This document shows positions 40,101-54,234 of a stretch of 64,000 bases of DNA, one piece after another. The notes beneath the pieces were generated by a model, which was not told where the DNA came from, searched no databases, and saw only the letters and a program-made list of their open reading frames with translations. The translations under genes and the position numbers were made by a program. This stretch comes from Loxodes magnus. Taxonomy: Eukaryota; Ciliophora; Karyorelictea; Loxodida; Loxodidae. The stretch covers positions 62,001 through 126,000 of the forward strand of contig CAMPDV010000927.1 in the NCBI GenBank assembly GCA_946699065.1, written 5' to 3'. Position 1 is the stretch's first letter, and every line of letters begins with the position of its first letter.

Positions 40101-43100
40101 TAGTAAACTAAGAGAAATATAAATTTAGAAAAAATCTTTCAAAAGAAGAAAGAAACTAAAAATTAATTAAAAAACTAAAGCATTAATGCATTATAAGTTA
40201 AGATTAAAAGAAAGATTAAATTAAAATTGATCTAACCCATATATAAAGCTTGATAGTTTTTAAATTTTTCGATTATAGACATATCTCTTTATAATCATAA
40301 AGAACTATGAAAAAAGAATCGCATCTTTTATAACTTCTAAAATTTCCTTTAATTTAAATTTATTATAATTTAATAGATAGAATATATAGATAAATAGTAA
40401 GAAAATTATTATATAATTAAGTTAGATACTAATAAAAGAGATAAATTTTCTATTATAAATATTCTTAGATTCTATATGATTTAGTTATTGCATCGCACAA
40501 AAGGAATAATTACTAAAATTTGGATTTAGATTTATTTTCTATTTAGAAAATAAATATTTTTCATATAAAAATCCAAGCTTTTTAATCTTTTAATTACTTT
40601 TAATATTTTCTTAATTTTCTCAAATTATTGCTTTAACTCTTTTGGTAAATCATCTAGTAAGTTAAAATTATTATAAAAATAGCATAATTTGATTGAAGTT
40701 TTAATATCTCATCGAGAGTTTTTTTATTTTGAACATTTTAAAGGAAGATATTAGGTTTTTTATTTAAAAAAAGTAGATTGATTTAATGACCTTGATGGAA
40801 AATAAAATTATAATTAGTTTAATATAAAAATCTTAATTTAGTATCTGGAAATTAGTTTTACATAAAATAAATACAATTATAGCATCTATTTAAAAAATTA
40901 AGCATTCTAATCTAAATCTAAGTTTCATAGATAAGTAAAGAATTACTATATTAGTTAAAGAAGAATTATTATAAGCAGGTATATTTAGTTAGATAATTAT
41001 TTAACTTATTTTTTATTTAGGTAAAAATATAATAAATTTGGAAAAGTGAGATAGCATATTCTTTAAGTAGTGATGAAGAGTAGGAATACTTTCTTATTTA
41101 TTCTAAATTTATTTTTTAAAGATGATAAAAATAATTAAGAAGCTAGCATTTTATATAAAGATAAAATTATAGGAAAGTTTTTGTGATAACTTTAAATAAG
41201 CAAAGAAATTTAATAGAGGTAAAAATAAAATTGAGGTAAATCTCTTTAGCGTTTTGAGATAACTATACAAGAACTTTTTTTAGAATTTTTTTCTTGATTT
41301 TAATTACAGTAACACTAGTAGATTCTATTTTAAAACAGAATCTAACTAAATATATAGTACAAAGAATCCTAAAGGATATTAAAAGCATAATGCATTAGTT
41401 TCATTATTTTTTCTTGGACATTTAATTATGCTTTAATAAATATTAAAAGATTTTAAAATTAATTATAATCATTATATCTCTAAGATTGTAAGTAATCATA
41501 GGGATATTAGAGAAAGTTTTAATTAGCTTGAGATGATACAATGTTGAGTTGACAACAATTTTTTCTAACTTTTTCACATATAAATTATTATCATGATATA
41601 ACACTATTTTTAAAGATGATATTGTAAAACTTAAAGTTAACTATGAATTTTTTTCTTCAAATTATACTTATCAAATGAAATAAAATAAATTCAATAGGCT
41701 GATATCAGTTTAAGAATTAAAAATAACTTTAACTATATTTAGAAATATTTTATAGAGTCAAAGTTTTATAAATTAATAATCTACATTTCAAAAATTGAAC
41801 ATTCGTAAAGAATAGCAAAAACAAATAATTACTATATTTCATTCATGCAAATAAATCTAATACTTTACAAGTTATTTTATAATTTTATCCTTTTATTTTT
41901 TTAAACTTCAATTTAAGGTAAAGACTTCAAATAGATTTAAATATTCATAAGATATAATTGATTAAATAGTTAGATATAATAAGCTATTAATTATTATTTT
42001 TATATTATACAAGTTCTTATCATTTTTCTCCAAATTATCTCAATGCTTTTTTATTTATAATTATTTTTATTTTGCTTATAGAAAAATTTAATAAGCTAAA
42101 TTATAAAGAAGTATAGTAGATATTGACTAAGCTCTATTTAGTTATATTTATAATTTATCTAAAATTATAAACTTAAACTTAAAATAAGAAAAATATTAGC
42201 GATATTATACACATAGATTACCTTTAATCAACTGTATTTTATTATTTTACCTTGGGATTTTAATTAAAATTATTAGCCTTTTACATCTTTCTTCCTGTTT
42301 TACTAAATATTATATCTTCATTAAGCTTAAAGACTTTCTTTTTTAATTTGTATTTAGATGTTTTTCTTAACTAATAGAAGTTATCAACGATTAAGGGTTA
42401 ACCAGAATATTTTAAAGAATATTTGCATATCTATTTCCTTTTTTATAAAGCTTATAAAGAGTTAAACTTTAGCAAAAAATAAATATTTTATAGCAACAAG
42501 TGAGTATTTAGTTACTTTACATACAAAACAATTAAAAAAATTTCCAAAATAAAAAGGAAATTATAAAAGATATATAAAAATATACAAGCAAACCTAAATT
42601 TAAGATAGAGATAATAATATTTAGTCAAAGCAATTATCATAAGCTGCTAAACTTATTTTTAATTAGACATACCAAATAATTATCTCTCATTCTTATACTC
42701 TGTCTAGGTATTTTAAATTATTAATAAAAAAGAAAGCTAAGTTAATGATTCATATAAGTTTAAGGAAATATTTTAAATGTAGGCAAATAACTATTAAATT
42801 GAAATTTATTTGTAATTGAGATTTTAGCCTAAAATACCTAAATAATTAAACCAAAATTATTTTTATTGGGTTACTATAAATGATAAATGAATTTAGCATA
42901 TATTAATAGTTAAAATAATTTATTTCATAAACTAGAAATAAAAGAATGATATACTGAAGATAAATTATTTACATGGTACTTACCTTAAACTATTCAAATA
43001 ACTAATAACTCTCAGGTATATCTAAGGATCATACAGCTATTAATATATATAAAATTTAAATTATTTTCTTTAGTATGATAAATGATAAACCATTTAAATG

Positions 43101-43327
43101 AATCAATGTATGCTTAGGTATAAAGAGCATTTAGATTGACTTAGCTTCTAAAATTTATATAAATAGACTTTTTAACAATATACCTACTATATTAAATTTA
43201 AAATTATAATTATATCTTTTAGCTTAGCTTTTGAAAATAAATGCTTAATTGATAGAAGTTATTTCAACAACTATTAAACTGATTCTTTTACATTCTTTTG
43301 TTTAATTTGAATTATAATTCGCTAAAA
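37144..43327. other. AT-rich gene-poor stretch
   Basis: No gene is called. A segment near 42190-42440 reads as a hydrophobic, membrane-protein-like peptide, but in a single short frame and without family motifs. Other slightly GC-richer patches (~38830-38890, ~41490-41560) are too short to interpret. Confidence 0.35.
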
Positions 43328-46300
43328 ATGTATGTGCCTAATAGGTTCTACATGCAAATTCTTCTCTTTCTTTGTTTATGTAAATATAATGCTAAAGCGC
43401 AAGCTTATTATGAACTAAGTGATTTCTTTTAATCCTAGGAAATCAGCTCGAGTACTTATTAATAGATATACACTTGAGATTAGTGATATTACTTGATGTC
43501 ATAAAGTTCATAATCAATAACTTTAACTTTATGAGTATGAAATAACTGCAAGGACTTTGAGAAGAGATATCTCTATTCCATAAACTCTGATGATATTTAT
43601 AAAGTTGAAGTAACTTTACAATAAAAAGAAAATAAAGAATAGGTTCTCTCTTTCTGCCATTCTGATACCAATGATTAATTCTCAGAATGCGAAACTTTCA
43701 ATCTAGAGTAAACTTGTAATCAGTGAATGTTTTTAGGGCTTAAATATAAGGTGTTAGGCTAAAAAGGAGACCTCATATTTTGCTACTCGTAATATTCTAC
43801 AACTGGGTTTGGCAAGAAATGTGATGAAAAAGGTCTAAGTAGGTATCTTATACAAAGATATTCTGATAACTCCGTTATTATAATAGGGAATTAAGAAAAT
43901 AAAAGTGTGGCGGGAAAAATTTTATAGCTTTTGTTCTGAATTTACGACTCTTATCAAATATCTGAAGACTTTTATGAAGCCATAATCTTAATTCCATGCA
44001 TTTAGAACTGTGGTAGCTAGTGCAATGGACTTGAGATAGCAAATTGCTAAAATTATTAATTCTAAAGCATCACTCCCAACAATATTCCTTATTTATCTAT
44101 ATAAGATAAATCTGGCAAAATAGTTGAACTATTAAATAATTAAATTTATATGTTAAGATACTCAGCATAATATATTAGTTTTTCTACTTGGATTTAAAGC
44201 AATTGCTAAGAAGAGATTGAATAAAACATATGAGTTTTTGAATAAGTTAGTTTAAACTTTTTGCTAGCATAAAGTTAAAATAATAAGTATACTTTCAAAT
44301 TAATACTATACTTGGAATAAGATAGTTATTATATTATTGAGTAAAACAATTTTATAAATTGCTCAAGCTGGATATTTGTTGGAATTACTTTGAGTAAACC
44401 AAACAGCGAAGTTACATCTATTGTAATTCTTCCAAAAGGAAAAGACTATAAAGTTGAGAAATCTAATTTCATTTTTGGCCCTTAGTGGAGTGAATACTCT
44501 TATATAATTTTAGGGAGCAACTAAGTTTTTACTGGACAAATTCTTTAATTTAGAACTTATCTTTTTGATACTCTATTAGACTATGATGATTTCTTATAAA
44601 TAGCTTAACATCAAACTCCATGTCACTTAGAAAAAGAGTGTAGCTAATGTCCTTCTCCTGAAGTAAAAAGTTGTGAATTAGTATAAACCAAATATAAATA
44701 TATAGAACTATCTGATAAACCTCTAAAATCATAAGAAGCTAATATGTATTAAAATACTTAGTTTGATGATTATGGATATGATCCTTATTAATATTCTTCA
44801 CAAACTTATTCTATGAGCTTTTGAATTAAAAACTATGGATTAACAGATTAAGAAGAATTCTTCTTTCTTATTTAAGAAGAGTATTCACCAAGAAGATATT
44901 TAAAAATATCTAATTACTTTCTAATTAGCATATAATTCGATTCAGTATAAAATATTCAAAGATTTAAATTTAGTGTTAATTATGACCTTTATTTTAATTA
45001 GAAAACAGATAAAAACTAGTGATTTTTTTTGTCATATTCAGTTTCATAGAATGGTAATCTTAGTGTTTGCTAAATAGACAATATCTAAGCATAGAATTTT
45101 AAATGTGCTTAAGATAAAATTATTTTCAACTACTTTTTTTAAAGCAATTAGTTAACATTCTATGATTCTAATTATGGACTTCCTTAATTCAATGGATAAA
45201 TCCTTCAACCAAGATTTTATACTTATGACTAGATTTTAACAGAATAAGACTGAATTTAAATTATTAACTATTATAATCCTTGTGCTTCTATCAATTAGAA
45301 GTAATGCCTTTCTCCTGATATTTAAGATGACTCTAATTTGCATTTCTTTAATATTACTTAAAGCTTGCAAGAAGTTACAGTTAGTGATTAATAATAAGCT
45401 AATTAGTTTACATTCGCAGATTTAGGATATGATCCTTCTAAATACTCTACTTAGAACTATAGCTTATCTTTATGATTCTAAAATATAGGATTAAATTCTT
45501 AATAATTATTAAGATAAATAAGAGATTTATAAGCATAGTAATGAAAATATATTTTTAGAATAGATAAACCATTAAGCAGTTAATTAGTCTTATAAGTAAA
45601 AGAAATTGATTACTAAACTTCTCGATTATAAGCTACTTTAAATTCCTTCCAAATTAATTTTGTATGAACCAAGACTATTAACACTCTTAAGTGATATTTT
45701 ATTTCTCTTAGTCTAAAATCATAAACCAATCCATTGATAATTTGCTTATCTGAGTTTATATATAATCAGGTTTTGAGTTGTGAATCTTTATAAACTACCT
45801 TTTTATAGTTTGATAAAGCGAGCAAAATAAGTTTAGGAGGTAATCAGAAAGAATAGAACTTTAAAGGAAGTATTTACGATGCAAAGTTTTATATTTATGA
45901 TACTTATCTAGATATTTAAGATTCTTAAGACATATTTAATAATAATGACTGCGCTAAAAGTTGCATATGAGATGTTTGCTAGAGTCCAAATATAAAAAGT
46001 TGTTCCTTGGTGTGTCATTAAAGTTGTAGTAGTTGTTTTGGAAATAAAGTTAATAACTGTCTTAGCTGTTATAGTGGATTTTATCTAGATGTTGGCACTA
46101 ATACTTGTGAAATTTGCATTAATAAAATATAGAACTGCTTAAGCTGCTAGAATTAAAATGCTAAAGTATAGTGTAATAGTTGCACTTTAGGATTCTTTTT
46201 AAATCAATCTTAATGTATTTCTTGTTAATTTGCTATAAAGAATTGTAGTTAATGTTAACTAGATTTAAACTAAGAAGTAAAGTGTACTTAGTGCTTGAAT

Positions 46301-48789
46301 AGCTTTGAATTATCTAATAACTAATGCAGTTGTAAGATATAAAACTGCTAAGAATGTGATAACTCTGGATATACTTGTTAGAGATGTGAAGAAGGATATT
46401 TCATAGATTAAAATAGTAGAAACTGCTAATCTTGCTAATAAATAGATCCAAACTGTAATAAATGCTTCAATGTAGATTAATGTCTTTAATGTTAATTTCC
46501 TTTCAAGCTTTACAATAATAAATGCGTTGAAAATTGTCCCTTACATTAATAAGATGAAGATAAAGATTTTATCTGTGAATCTTGCTAGAATTAAATTCCT
46601 AATTGTATTGAATGTGATGAAAAGGAAAGAAGATGCTATAAGTGCTAAGTAGGTTGGGTTATTTCAGAATAATAAGAAAGTTGTATTTTATGTAGCTAAT
46701 AAGTAGAAAACTGTGCTGAATGTTTAAATAGCAAATGCTTAAAATGTTTTCCAAGCTATAATCTCTATGAAGGTAGATGTATAGTAGCATGTCCAGCTGA
46801 GAAATGAATTTAAAAGGAATAAGAATGCTAGTTATGCGATTAAGTATATGAGAACTGTGAAAAATGTAATGAATATTAATGCTTTTAATGTAAATAGAAT
46901 TTTATTAGGAATGCTTTCTATTGTTATCCATGCTCATATTATATAGATCTATGTGAAGAATGTGATTAAGACAATAACTACTTAAAGTGCTAACAGGGTA
47001 CATTTTTGGTAGACAATTAGTGTCTTAAACCTTGCTAATAAAATTAAGAGAGTAATAGCCAAAATAAATGTACATAATGAAATGCTATATTTAAGAACTG
47101 TATAAATTTTAGCTATGAAACTAATTAATGCACTATATGTGATTAAAGTTATTATCTAGAAAAAGGAAAATGCTAAAAGTGTGAATTAATAGGATGTTCT
47201 TACTGTAGTTAAAATGATATTTGCATAGCTTGTTAAAATGAGTTTATTCTCTTCAATTCATAATGCATTTAAAAAATTGAATAAACTGAAGAATTTTAAA
47301 ATGAATAAGATAATTCGAAAGATTCTAAATCTTAAGAAGATCGAGAAAATTAAAAGAATATTCCTAATTCTGTCTCTGATTTTAACTTAACTTCTTATGA
47401 AGAATAATTTATTTCAACTGCATAAGGATCTCGTTCTGTTATCATTCCTATGGTATTAACAACAGGAATAATAGCTTTAATAGTAAGTAGTGGATCTACA
47501 TCTTTATGCTATTAACTATGAATAGCTTATTGCTTAGATGAAATGATAACTTGTACAGGAATGGTTTCTGTTATGATGCCTTAAATATTTTAAGCTTTAT
47601 TTTTGGTTAACTTAGATTTTCAACAAATCATACTAGATGCAATAGGTTTTGATTTAAATTCTAATTAAAAATCTTAAACTAATATCTGATATAACCTAAA
47701 AATTCAAGGTATTAACTCAGCTACTTTCCTTTCAAATGGATTAGGAGAAGTTATAAACTTTATTTTTTGTAGTATTTCATTTCTTTTCATATGAAAGGGT
47801 AAAAATATATAAAGCAGGCTATAGTAATACTTATAGAAGACTTATGAGAATTATAAGTTTTCTACATTTATAAGATTAATTTTAAATATGTCATTTGGTC
47901 TAATGACATCTATATTAATCTAAATTCGCTTTACAAGTAAAGATGATTCATATGTTATCTTTAACTCGGTACTTGCATATATGCTATTAGTAAGTTTTTA
48001 TTTTAGATTCTAATGATTTCATTCTAAATTCTTATCTATAGAAAACTAAGCATTTACTAGAAGAGTTTAATAGATTAATCCTCTTAATAATAGAATGTAA
48101 AGTTGACATTTTTTAAAGTATAGATTAAATAATAATATAATAGTCTCTTAACTGAACTTAAGGAAAGTTCAAGCAAATACTGCTTATAGTTTTATAGTAT
48201 CTTCCTAATAAGAAGAATTATTTAAGCTTTCGTCATCATATTTGGATAAGAATATCCAGAGTTCTAGATTTCAGCTAGTTCAATATTAACTTTCAGCTAT
48301 ATAGTGTATTTATGTAAGTTTAGACCGTTGAAAGATAAAGTAGAACTAATAGTAGTTATAATAAACGAAACTTGGATTTTAGTTTTATTTCTATAGTTTT
48401 CCATTTGAATAAATGAAGATGCAGATAGATACGAAGGATTTGCATTTGCTGTAGTTTTAATTACGCTCATAATAGTAATAGGAAATTATCTATTTGCTTT
48501 TAGTATTATATTATACAACTTTTATATCTATCTCAAATAAAAAAAATTAAAAGTATAAGTTTAAAACTTTAAACAGTAGGAAATAGTTGATAACCAAAAA
48601 TTAGAAGAATCAAATAAAGAATAGGAAATTTCAATTATGGGAAAAGAGTAAAATATAACAGCCATAGAGTTCTAAAACTGTGAAACTTCTAGAAGAGATA
48701 AAGAAGCTGCAAGAATAGAAAACGATAAGTCAGAAGCTATTATTTATTAATCTAAAGATAAGGAGACAATTGAAGAAGTTTAGTTCTGA
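43328..48789 (+). CDS. LamG-like/furin-repeat multi-pass surface protein
   Basis: About 1,814 residues after removing a 17-nt intron (47990-48006). Met at 43328 precedes a signal peptide; Met at 43352 is an alternative start. Residues ~30-875 contain four concanavalin-A/LamG-like units. Each has a strand motif such as YSMSFWIKN or YSLSLWFQN and most end in a block like FKGSIYDAKFYIYD. Residues ~876-1317 are a Cys-rich, furin/growth-factor-receptor-like array (CxxC repeats such as CLSCYSGFYLD). Hydrophobic segments between ~1370 and ~1740 form a multi-pass membrane domain, with YSIFLIRRIIQAFVII in its second half. A charged tail follows, ending at TGA 48787-48789. Trp is mostly TGA and Gln mostly TAA or TAG. 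The plan parallels the 8566-17037 protein. I infer a carbohydrate- or protein-binding surface receptor; the ligand is unknown. Confidence 0.88.
47990..48006 (+). other. 17-nt spliceosomal intron
   Basis: GTAAGTTTTTATTTTAG has a canonical donor and acceptor and lies between whole codons. Upstream, the gene reads in frame 2 through the hydrophobic sequence ending AYMLL. Downstream, the membrane domain continues only in frame 1. A 17-base removal is exactly the shift needed. Such tiny introns fit ciliates; heterotrichs are known for 15-nt introns. Confidence 0.8.
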
Positions 48790-50250
48790 TAGCTATAAAT
48801 AAATAGACTATCATTTAAACTCTTATTAAATATATATCTTTCTATTAATTTTATCTTAGTAATATAAAGCATTTCACTTAAATTTAAATATAATTTAAAC
48901 TTAATGGAAGATAAAAAATAACTTCAGTAGTTTAAATAAATTAGAGTTGATATAAATAAGATAGTTATCTATTAAATTTATATATATGTGTATGTATAAA
49001 TTAGATTGTATAATTACACTTTGAATATATTTATAAATTATTTTAGTAGAAAATATAATAATTAATAAACGTATAAAGGATTAATTTAAAAGCTAGATAT
49101 TTTATTAATAGTAATAAGAGTTTAGAATTAAGTATGATGATATAAGTTAAAAGTTTGAGTATTAACTAATATATAAATGTTTGTCTTATTAATTGGTATG
49201 AGACTAATATGATAAATATTAGTAAATTAATTCTGATTATTTTATTGCTGCTAAGGCTATTTTAGATGTCCTTCTAAATAATTATTTATACATTTCTTCT
49301 TGCTATAATTACTCTAGGCATTAATAATCATAACTATTTACATTTATTTATGATTAATATAAATATAAATATAAATATATATTAAGATAATTATGAAAAT
49401 CCTTCTTAAGGAAATAAAGCAGTTCATATAAGTACTTGATATATATATTCTATTTAATTGAATTGGTATAGATGAAAAAATCCTTCTAATTTTAAAGTGA
49501 CTATAAAAATTAATGCACTAAGCAAAAAATTAGGAAATTTTACTTATTGATATACTCTTTCCTTAATTTTAGAATTATTCTATTAGTAGAAATTAGAAAT
49601 TAGAAATTATTCTCTAGAAGTGAGTCAAATAGAAACTAACGTTGGTCTAATTTATAAAACATTGAAATAGATATAGCTTTTCTTTTTTGCTTCTATTAAC
49701 AAAATTTAAATAAGAGTACTAAATAATAATTTCCTATTTTAATTTTATCTATTAGCATTGAGAGCTGCTTAAATAAATTGCTTGTAGTATAGATAGAATG
49801 AATAATTAGAGATTAGTTAAACAAATGAATAAAGATTAATGCTTATTAAGTTTTTATTTAATAACATTTCTAAATTATTTCCTTAAACTAAGAGAAGTCT
49901 TAATTTTAATTCTGCTGATAAAATTTATCAAATGCAGTGTAAGACTTGATTAAATATGGGAAGCTATTTATGATTAAGAGAATAGTAGCTTATTAAAATA
50001 AAAATAATTATATGAAGCATTTAAATAAAATTAGTTTTTTATATTTATAATCTATAAATTAGATGTATAATACCTAGTGTATATTTAGAAAATAGTAAAG
50101 AATATTTATCTAATTTTACTAATATTATGGTTTATTTGAACTTTAGAAATAACTTTTTTAGGAAAATATCATTCTAATTAAAATTAATCATCTTATATAG
50201 TTATTTATCTAAAGCTAATAGTTATAATATTTTCTTTGTAAAATTAAATA
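48790..50250. other. AT-rich intergenic stretch
   Basis: No gene is recognised. It includes a short AT-rich tandem tract (AATATA units) near 49358-49382. Confidence 0.45.
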
Positions 50251-50499
50251 GAAAAATTCATCCGCCTGTTTCATGATAAGTTGTCGTTTTATTATATAAT
50301 AAAAGTTTATATCAAAGACATATTAGAAAAAGGAAAAAAGGATACATAGAAAAGAAAATTTAATTAAAAAAGAAATAGGAAAATACTATAGAGCAGTATA
50401 AAGCTAAATTTTTAAGAGTGTATAAAAGCTTGATAAAGAAGAAAAGAATTAGAAATGAATATTAGCAAGATATGTAAGAAAAAATAAATTAAGCTTGCA

Positions 50500-50715
50500 A
50501 TAAAGATCTAATATAGCGAAGATAGATAGAAGACAGAAGAACAAGAGATAATTTAGAGAAAATGAGGAGGTAAATAAGGAAAAATGTAACTAATAAGAGA
50601 AGAATTTCTATTATCTGAAGGCTTACTTGAAGAAACGGATATATATTGAGATGTGGAAAGAGCTGCGCACCAACGAGGTGCTACGCGCTGCATAATCAAA
50701 TTTATTTGTTTATTA
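50500..50715 (+). repeat. GC-richer segment with hairpin motif, copy 1
   Basis: The segment ends in a ~50-base motif (50666-50714) that recurs diverged at 57903-57951. It contains a perfect hairpin, GCACC-AACGA-GGTGC, at 50667-50681 and runs into a TTTATT-rich tail and then a (TA)n tract. In one plus frame the ~200 bases before it read as balanced protein text ending in AAHQRGATRCIIKF, with TGA as Trp. It may be the 3' end of a short interspersed or non-LTR element, or a coding remnant. Confidence 0.4.
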
Positions 50716-50717
50716 TT

Positions 50718-50722
<5 letters not shown>

Positions 50723-50782
<60 letters not shown>

Positions 50783-50790
50783 TATATATA
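50723..50790. repeat. (TA)n microsatellite
   Basis: About 56 bases of uninterrupted TA dinucleotides, then AAA and a further TA run. It lies directly after the motif copy at 50666-50714, as AT-rich tails of retroelements often do. Confidence 0.95.
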
Positions 50791-51199
50791 TTTAAATTTT
50801 AATAGAGAAATAGAAGAAAAATCTATAACTGGAAAATAAAAATAAAATAATAAAGAGTTTTTACGGATGAGAAAATTGCCAAGATTGTAAATAAAATTTA
50901 AAATATTTGATGCTATGTTATCAAAATCAAGAGCAAACATTGTCGACTTCTGGGTTTATTTGCTTATATGGAAACATTTTTTATAAATTATCCAGATTAT
51001 AAGATTTTATTGACTCTAAATAAGCAAAATTTTAAAAATAATTTAAAAGTTAGAAAAAGTTTTGATTATAAATAAAAAAAGTTTAGAAAAATAATAACCA
51101 AGTCTTTACTTTCTTATTTTAAAATAAAGTATATTCATTTTATACACTATACTCAGGTATTTAAGTCATAAATTTATAAAATTAAAGAAATTAATTTTT

Positions 51200-54150
51200 A
51201 TTTGTTTTCTTAGCAAAGTCATTTTACTAAAACTTAAGAAACAAAGAAATAAATTCAAATTTTTTTATTTTGTCTATCCTTTAGGAATAAATAACTATAT
51301 TTACTTATTTTTATTTTTTATATCTCTCTTCACAATCAATTAACTAGCCATTTATTTAAATCTAATTATCTAAAAAATCTAAATAAAATCATATAAACCT
51401 AATAAAATAGTGATGTATGCTTTTTGTTTCATTTAATTTTAAATAATTTAACACTAAAATGAATATCTTTCATAATAAGTTTTTATTAGATATAATCTAT
51501 AAGCATCAGCATTTTATTTTATCTTATAAATTACTAAATTTATATATGTAAAAAACTAAAAGTCTAATTATATATTTATTAAGCAATTAAAATCTTATAA
51601 TATATATAAATGAATAAAGCTTATTTGATTATATCTTAATCATATATTACAATATAAATAAAGTTTTATTATTAATTATTATATGATACTCTCTGATACA
51701 TTTTAGCTTTATTTATAGATATTTTTTAATTTATGATTATCTACTTTCTAAAGATAATATTCTCAATCTACTTTTAGCTAAAATTAATTAGGCCTTTTTT
51801 CTGTGTACATTTTAGCTAATTTAATTTATGATATTTTTTTAATAAGTTAAATTCTTATTTCAGAGTCTTTCAATTTTTGTAATAATTTAAGAGGATATCT
51901 CAAATTAAAAATAAGGATAGTTTAAACTATTAAAAAGATATAGAAGGTAAATAGACAAAAGTACATAACTTAAGAGTAATTTTGCTCTGATAATTAAAGA
52001 TAATTTATATTAATTTAAAATAATTCCAAGTTCTTTGAGCTATCTAGATATTAATATAATTTAGCTAAGCAATAGTCACTTTAGAAGAAGCTTTTCTTTA
52101 ACATTTACCTATATAAAGCCTATATTTAATAATTAAATAGATTGGCTATATTATAATACTCTCAATTATATTAAAGTATATAGATAAATGATTGTACTAT
52201 AGAATACTTAAAGTTTCTAGGTAGATATCTTTATAATTAAGATATTTTTATATTTTTTAAGGAAAGCCAATAAAAATAAGCACAATTCATAAGATGAGAG
52301 AAGTAAAATGTTTCACTCAAAAATTAAATAATTAAGTGATTAAGTAGTATAATTATCAAACAATTATTCATAAGCAAAGATAATAAAATAATAAAATTTG
52401 AATTTATATTATATTAAATTATATAAAATCACTATTAAAATAAGTAATCATTATCTAATAATATATGAATTAAAAATTAAACTTTGCATTAATAAAAATA
52501 GAAAACTCTTAGTGGAAGAACAAAAATTGTATAAGTATTAAGTTTGATTCAAAAAGAACTAGAAATAACTAATTTTGAGATTCACTAAAATTTCCGGTGT
52601 TTTATAAAATAAATTAAAGGAAAAAAGAGAATATTTAATTATTTTAATTTTTAAGTATCTTTATAGTGCTTTTTTTAATTATATTCTCTTAGATATTTTA
52701 GAAATTTTATAGTCATAATGTGATATAAGTAACTTGATACAAAGTAATTATACATTTATTTTATTGCCTAAAGGAAAATAATTAATTAGCTAGTTGGAGA
52801 TTGTTTAAACTTGATATCTAAGGAGATGGCAAGAATAGCGGAAGTTTTAGATTTAAAGAGTCTTCCTTCAAAAATAACAAGATAAGTTAAAAAAAAATAG
52901 AATTAGAAAAGAAAAATTTAGATTATAAGAATCTTATAAGTTTAAAAATACCAAGATAAATATTTATTATTTAAGTTAAATTATTTAGGAATAAAAAAAG
53001 TCTCAGGTTAAAAAATTTTATAATTATAAATCATATCAGAAGAATTTAAGTTCGACAAGGAAGAATAAAGCCAGCTTGATATTTACAAAACTATTTGATA
53101 AAATTATCTGATAAATTAATTTTTCAGCTGCTTATAGAAATGGAATGACTTGTAAATGAGATTAACTACACTCTAAACATTTTTAAATTTATTGTCCAGT
53201 ATATATTGATATTATTGAATATCTATACCTAACATGCCTAATGCAAATTATTATTATATTAAAGATAATAATCTCAACTAAATAAATTGTAAAAGTGATT
53301 AATTAGATATAATATAACCATATTATAAGTAAAACAATTAATTATGTAAGCTTGAGAAGATCTAATTTACAGGATAATTAAAGTAAAAAGGAAATAATAA
53401 TTTTAAAGAGATTAAATATAATTAAATTTATAAACCTAATGCTTAAATATAATAAAGATATAAAGCCTCTTACAAATAGATTTACACTTACTATAAATAT
53501 ATCTAAGATATATATTATTAAACTCTATTGATATTGGTTAATTAAATAGTAAAGCTCAAAATATCTAAATGATAGATATTAATGAGATTTAATTAAGGAG
53601 CTCATATTAAAAATATCTATATATATATCTTTTTTCTAATTGTTTTTTATATATCTAATACTTTTTTGGGTATATTAGATAAAAAGCTAAATACACTTAT
53701 CATTTTTATAAAAAAAAATCCATAAAAATAGAATAAAAATAAATATATCTTTAGTGTTTAAATCTCCTATTAAAAAAAGTCTATAATAAAGCAATAAAGT
53801 TAAGAGATTAATGGTGTTTATTAAGATTATATCTAACTTTTATCTTAAAAATAATTTTATTAGGTAACTTTGCTTTAAAATAATTAAGAGTACGAAATGC
53901 TCGTTTTATACAAAAGGAATTTAAAAATGATTACCAAAATATTTTAAACAAAGAGTATGATTAAATACAATTAAGAAGATTAGGTATATTGTATATAATA
54001 AAGACATATAAATATAGAATAAAAAGTTAATCCAATATCCTTTTTCAATAATTTTATCTAGATAATTGAATATACGATATTTCTTAAAATCCTTATATTT
54101 TATTTCCTCATATTATAAAACTTAAAAATAGTAAATAGAGGAGCAAATAA
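51200..54150 (+). repeat. Large decayed repeat, copy R2
   Basis: Diverged partner of 27150-31640, with matching patches in the same order and strand. It is about 1.5 kb shorter, so one copy has gained or lost sequence. A GC-richer stretch near 52790-52960 reads as balanced peptide (including RRWQEQRKFQIQRVFLQKQQ) in one frame and may be remnant coding sequence. Confidence 0.5.
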
Positions 54151-54234
54151 TAGAAAGAGCTTTGCAATAAGAAATAGCTAAAGTTAAAAGCTTTTAGTAT
54201 AGAACTTTAAGTTGGAAATCTCATGAAAAGTTTT

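Noticed and set aside
44550-44732. Minus-strand 60-residue frame
   Set aside because: Antisense to the LamG-like repeats of the 43328 gene.
8566-48789. Tetrahymena/Paramecium code (TGA only as stop)
   Set aside because: Both giant genes contain many internal TGA at positions where the repeats and membrane helices continue in the same frame.
50722-50940. Minus-strand frame ending in poly(Ile-Tyr)
   Set aside because: Its tail is the translated (TA)n microsatellite; not a gene.
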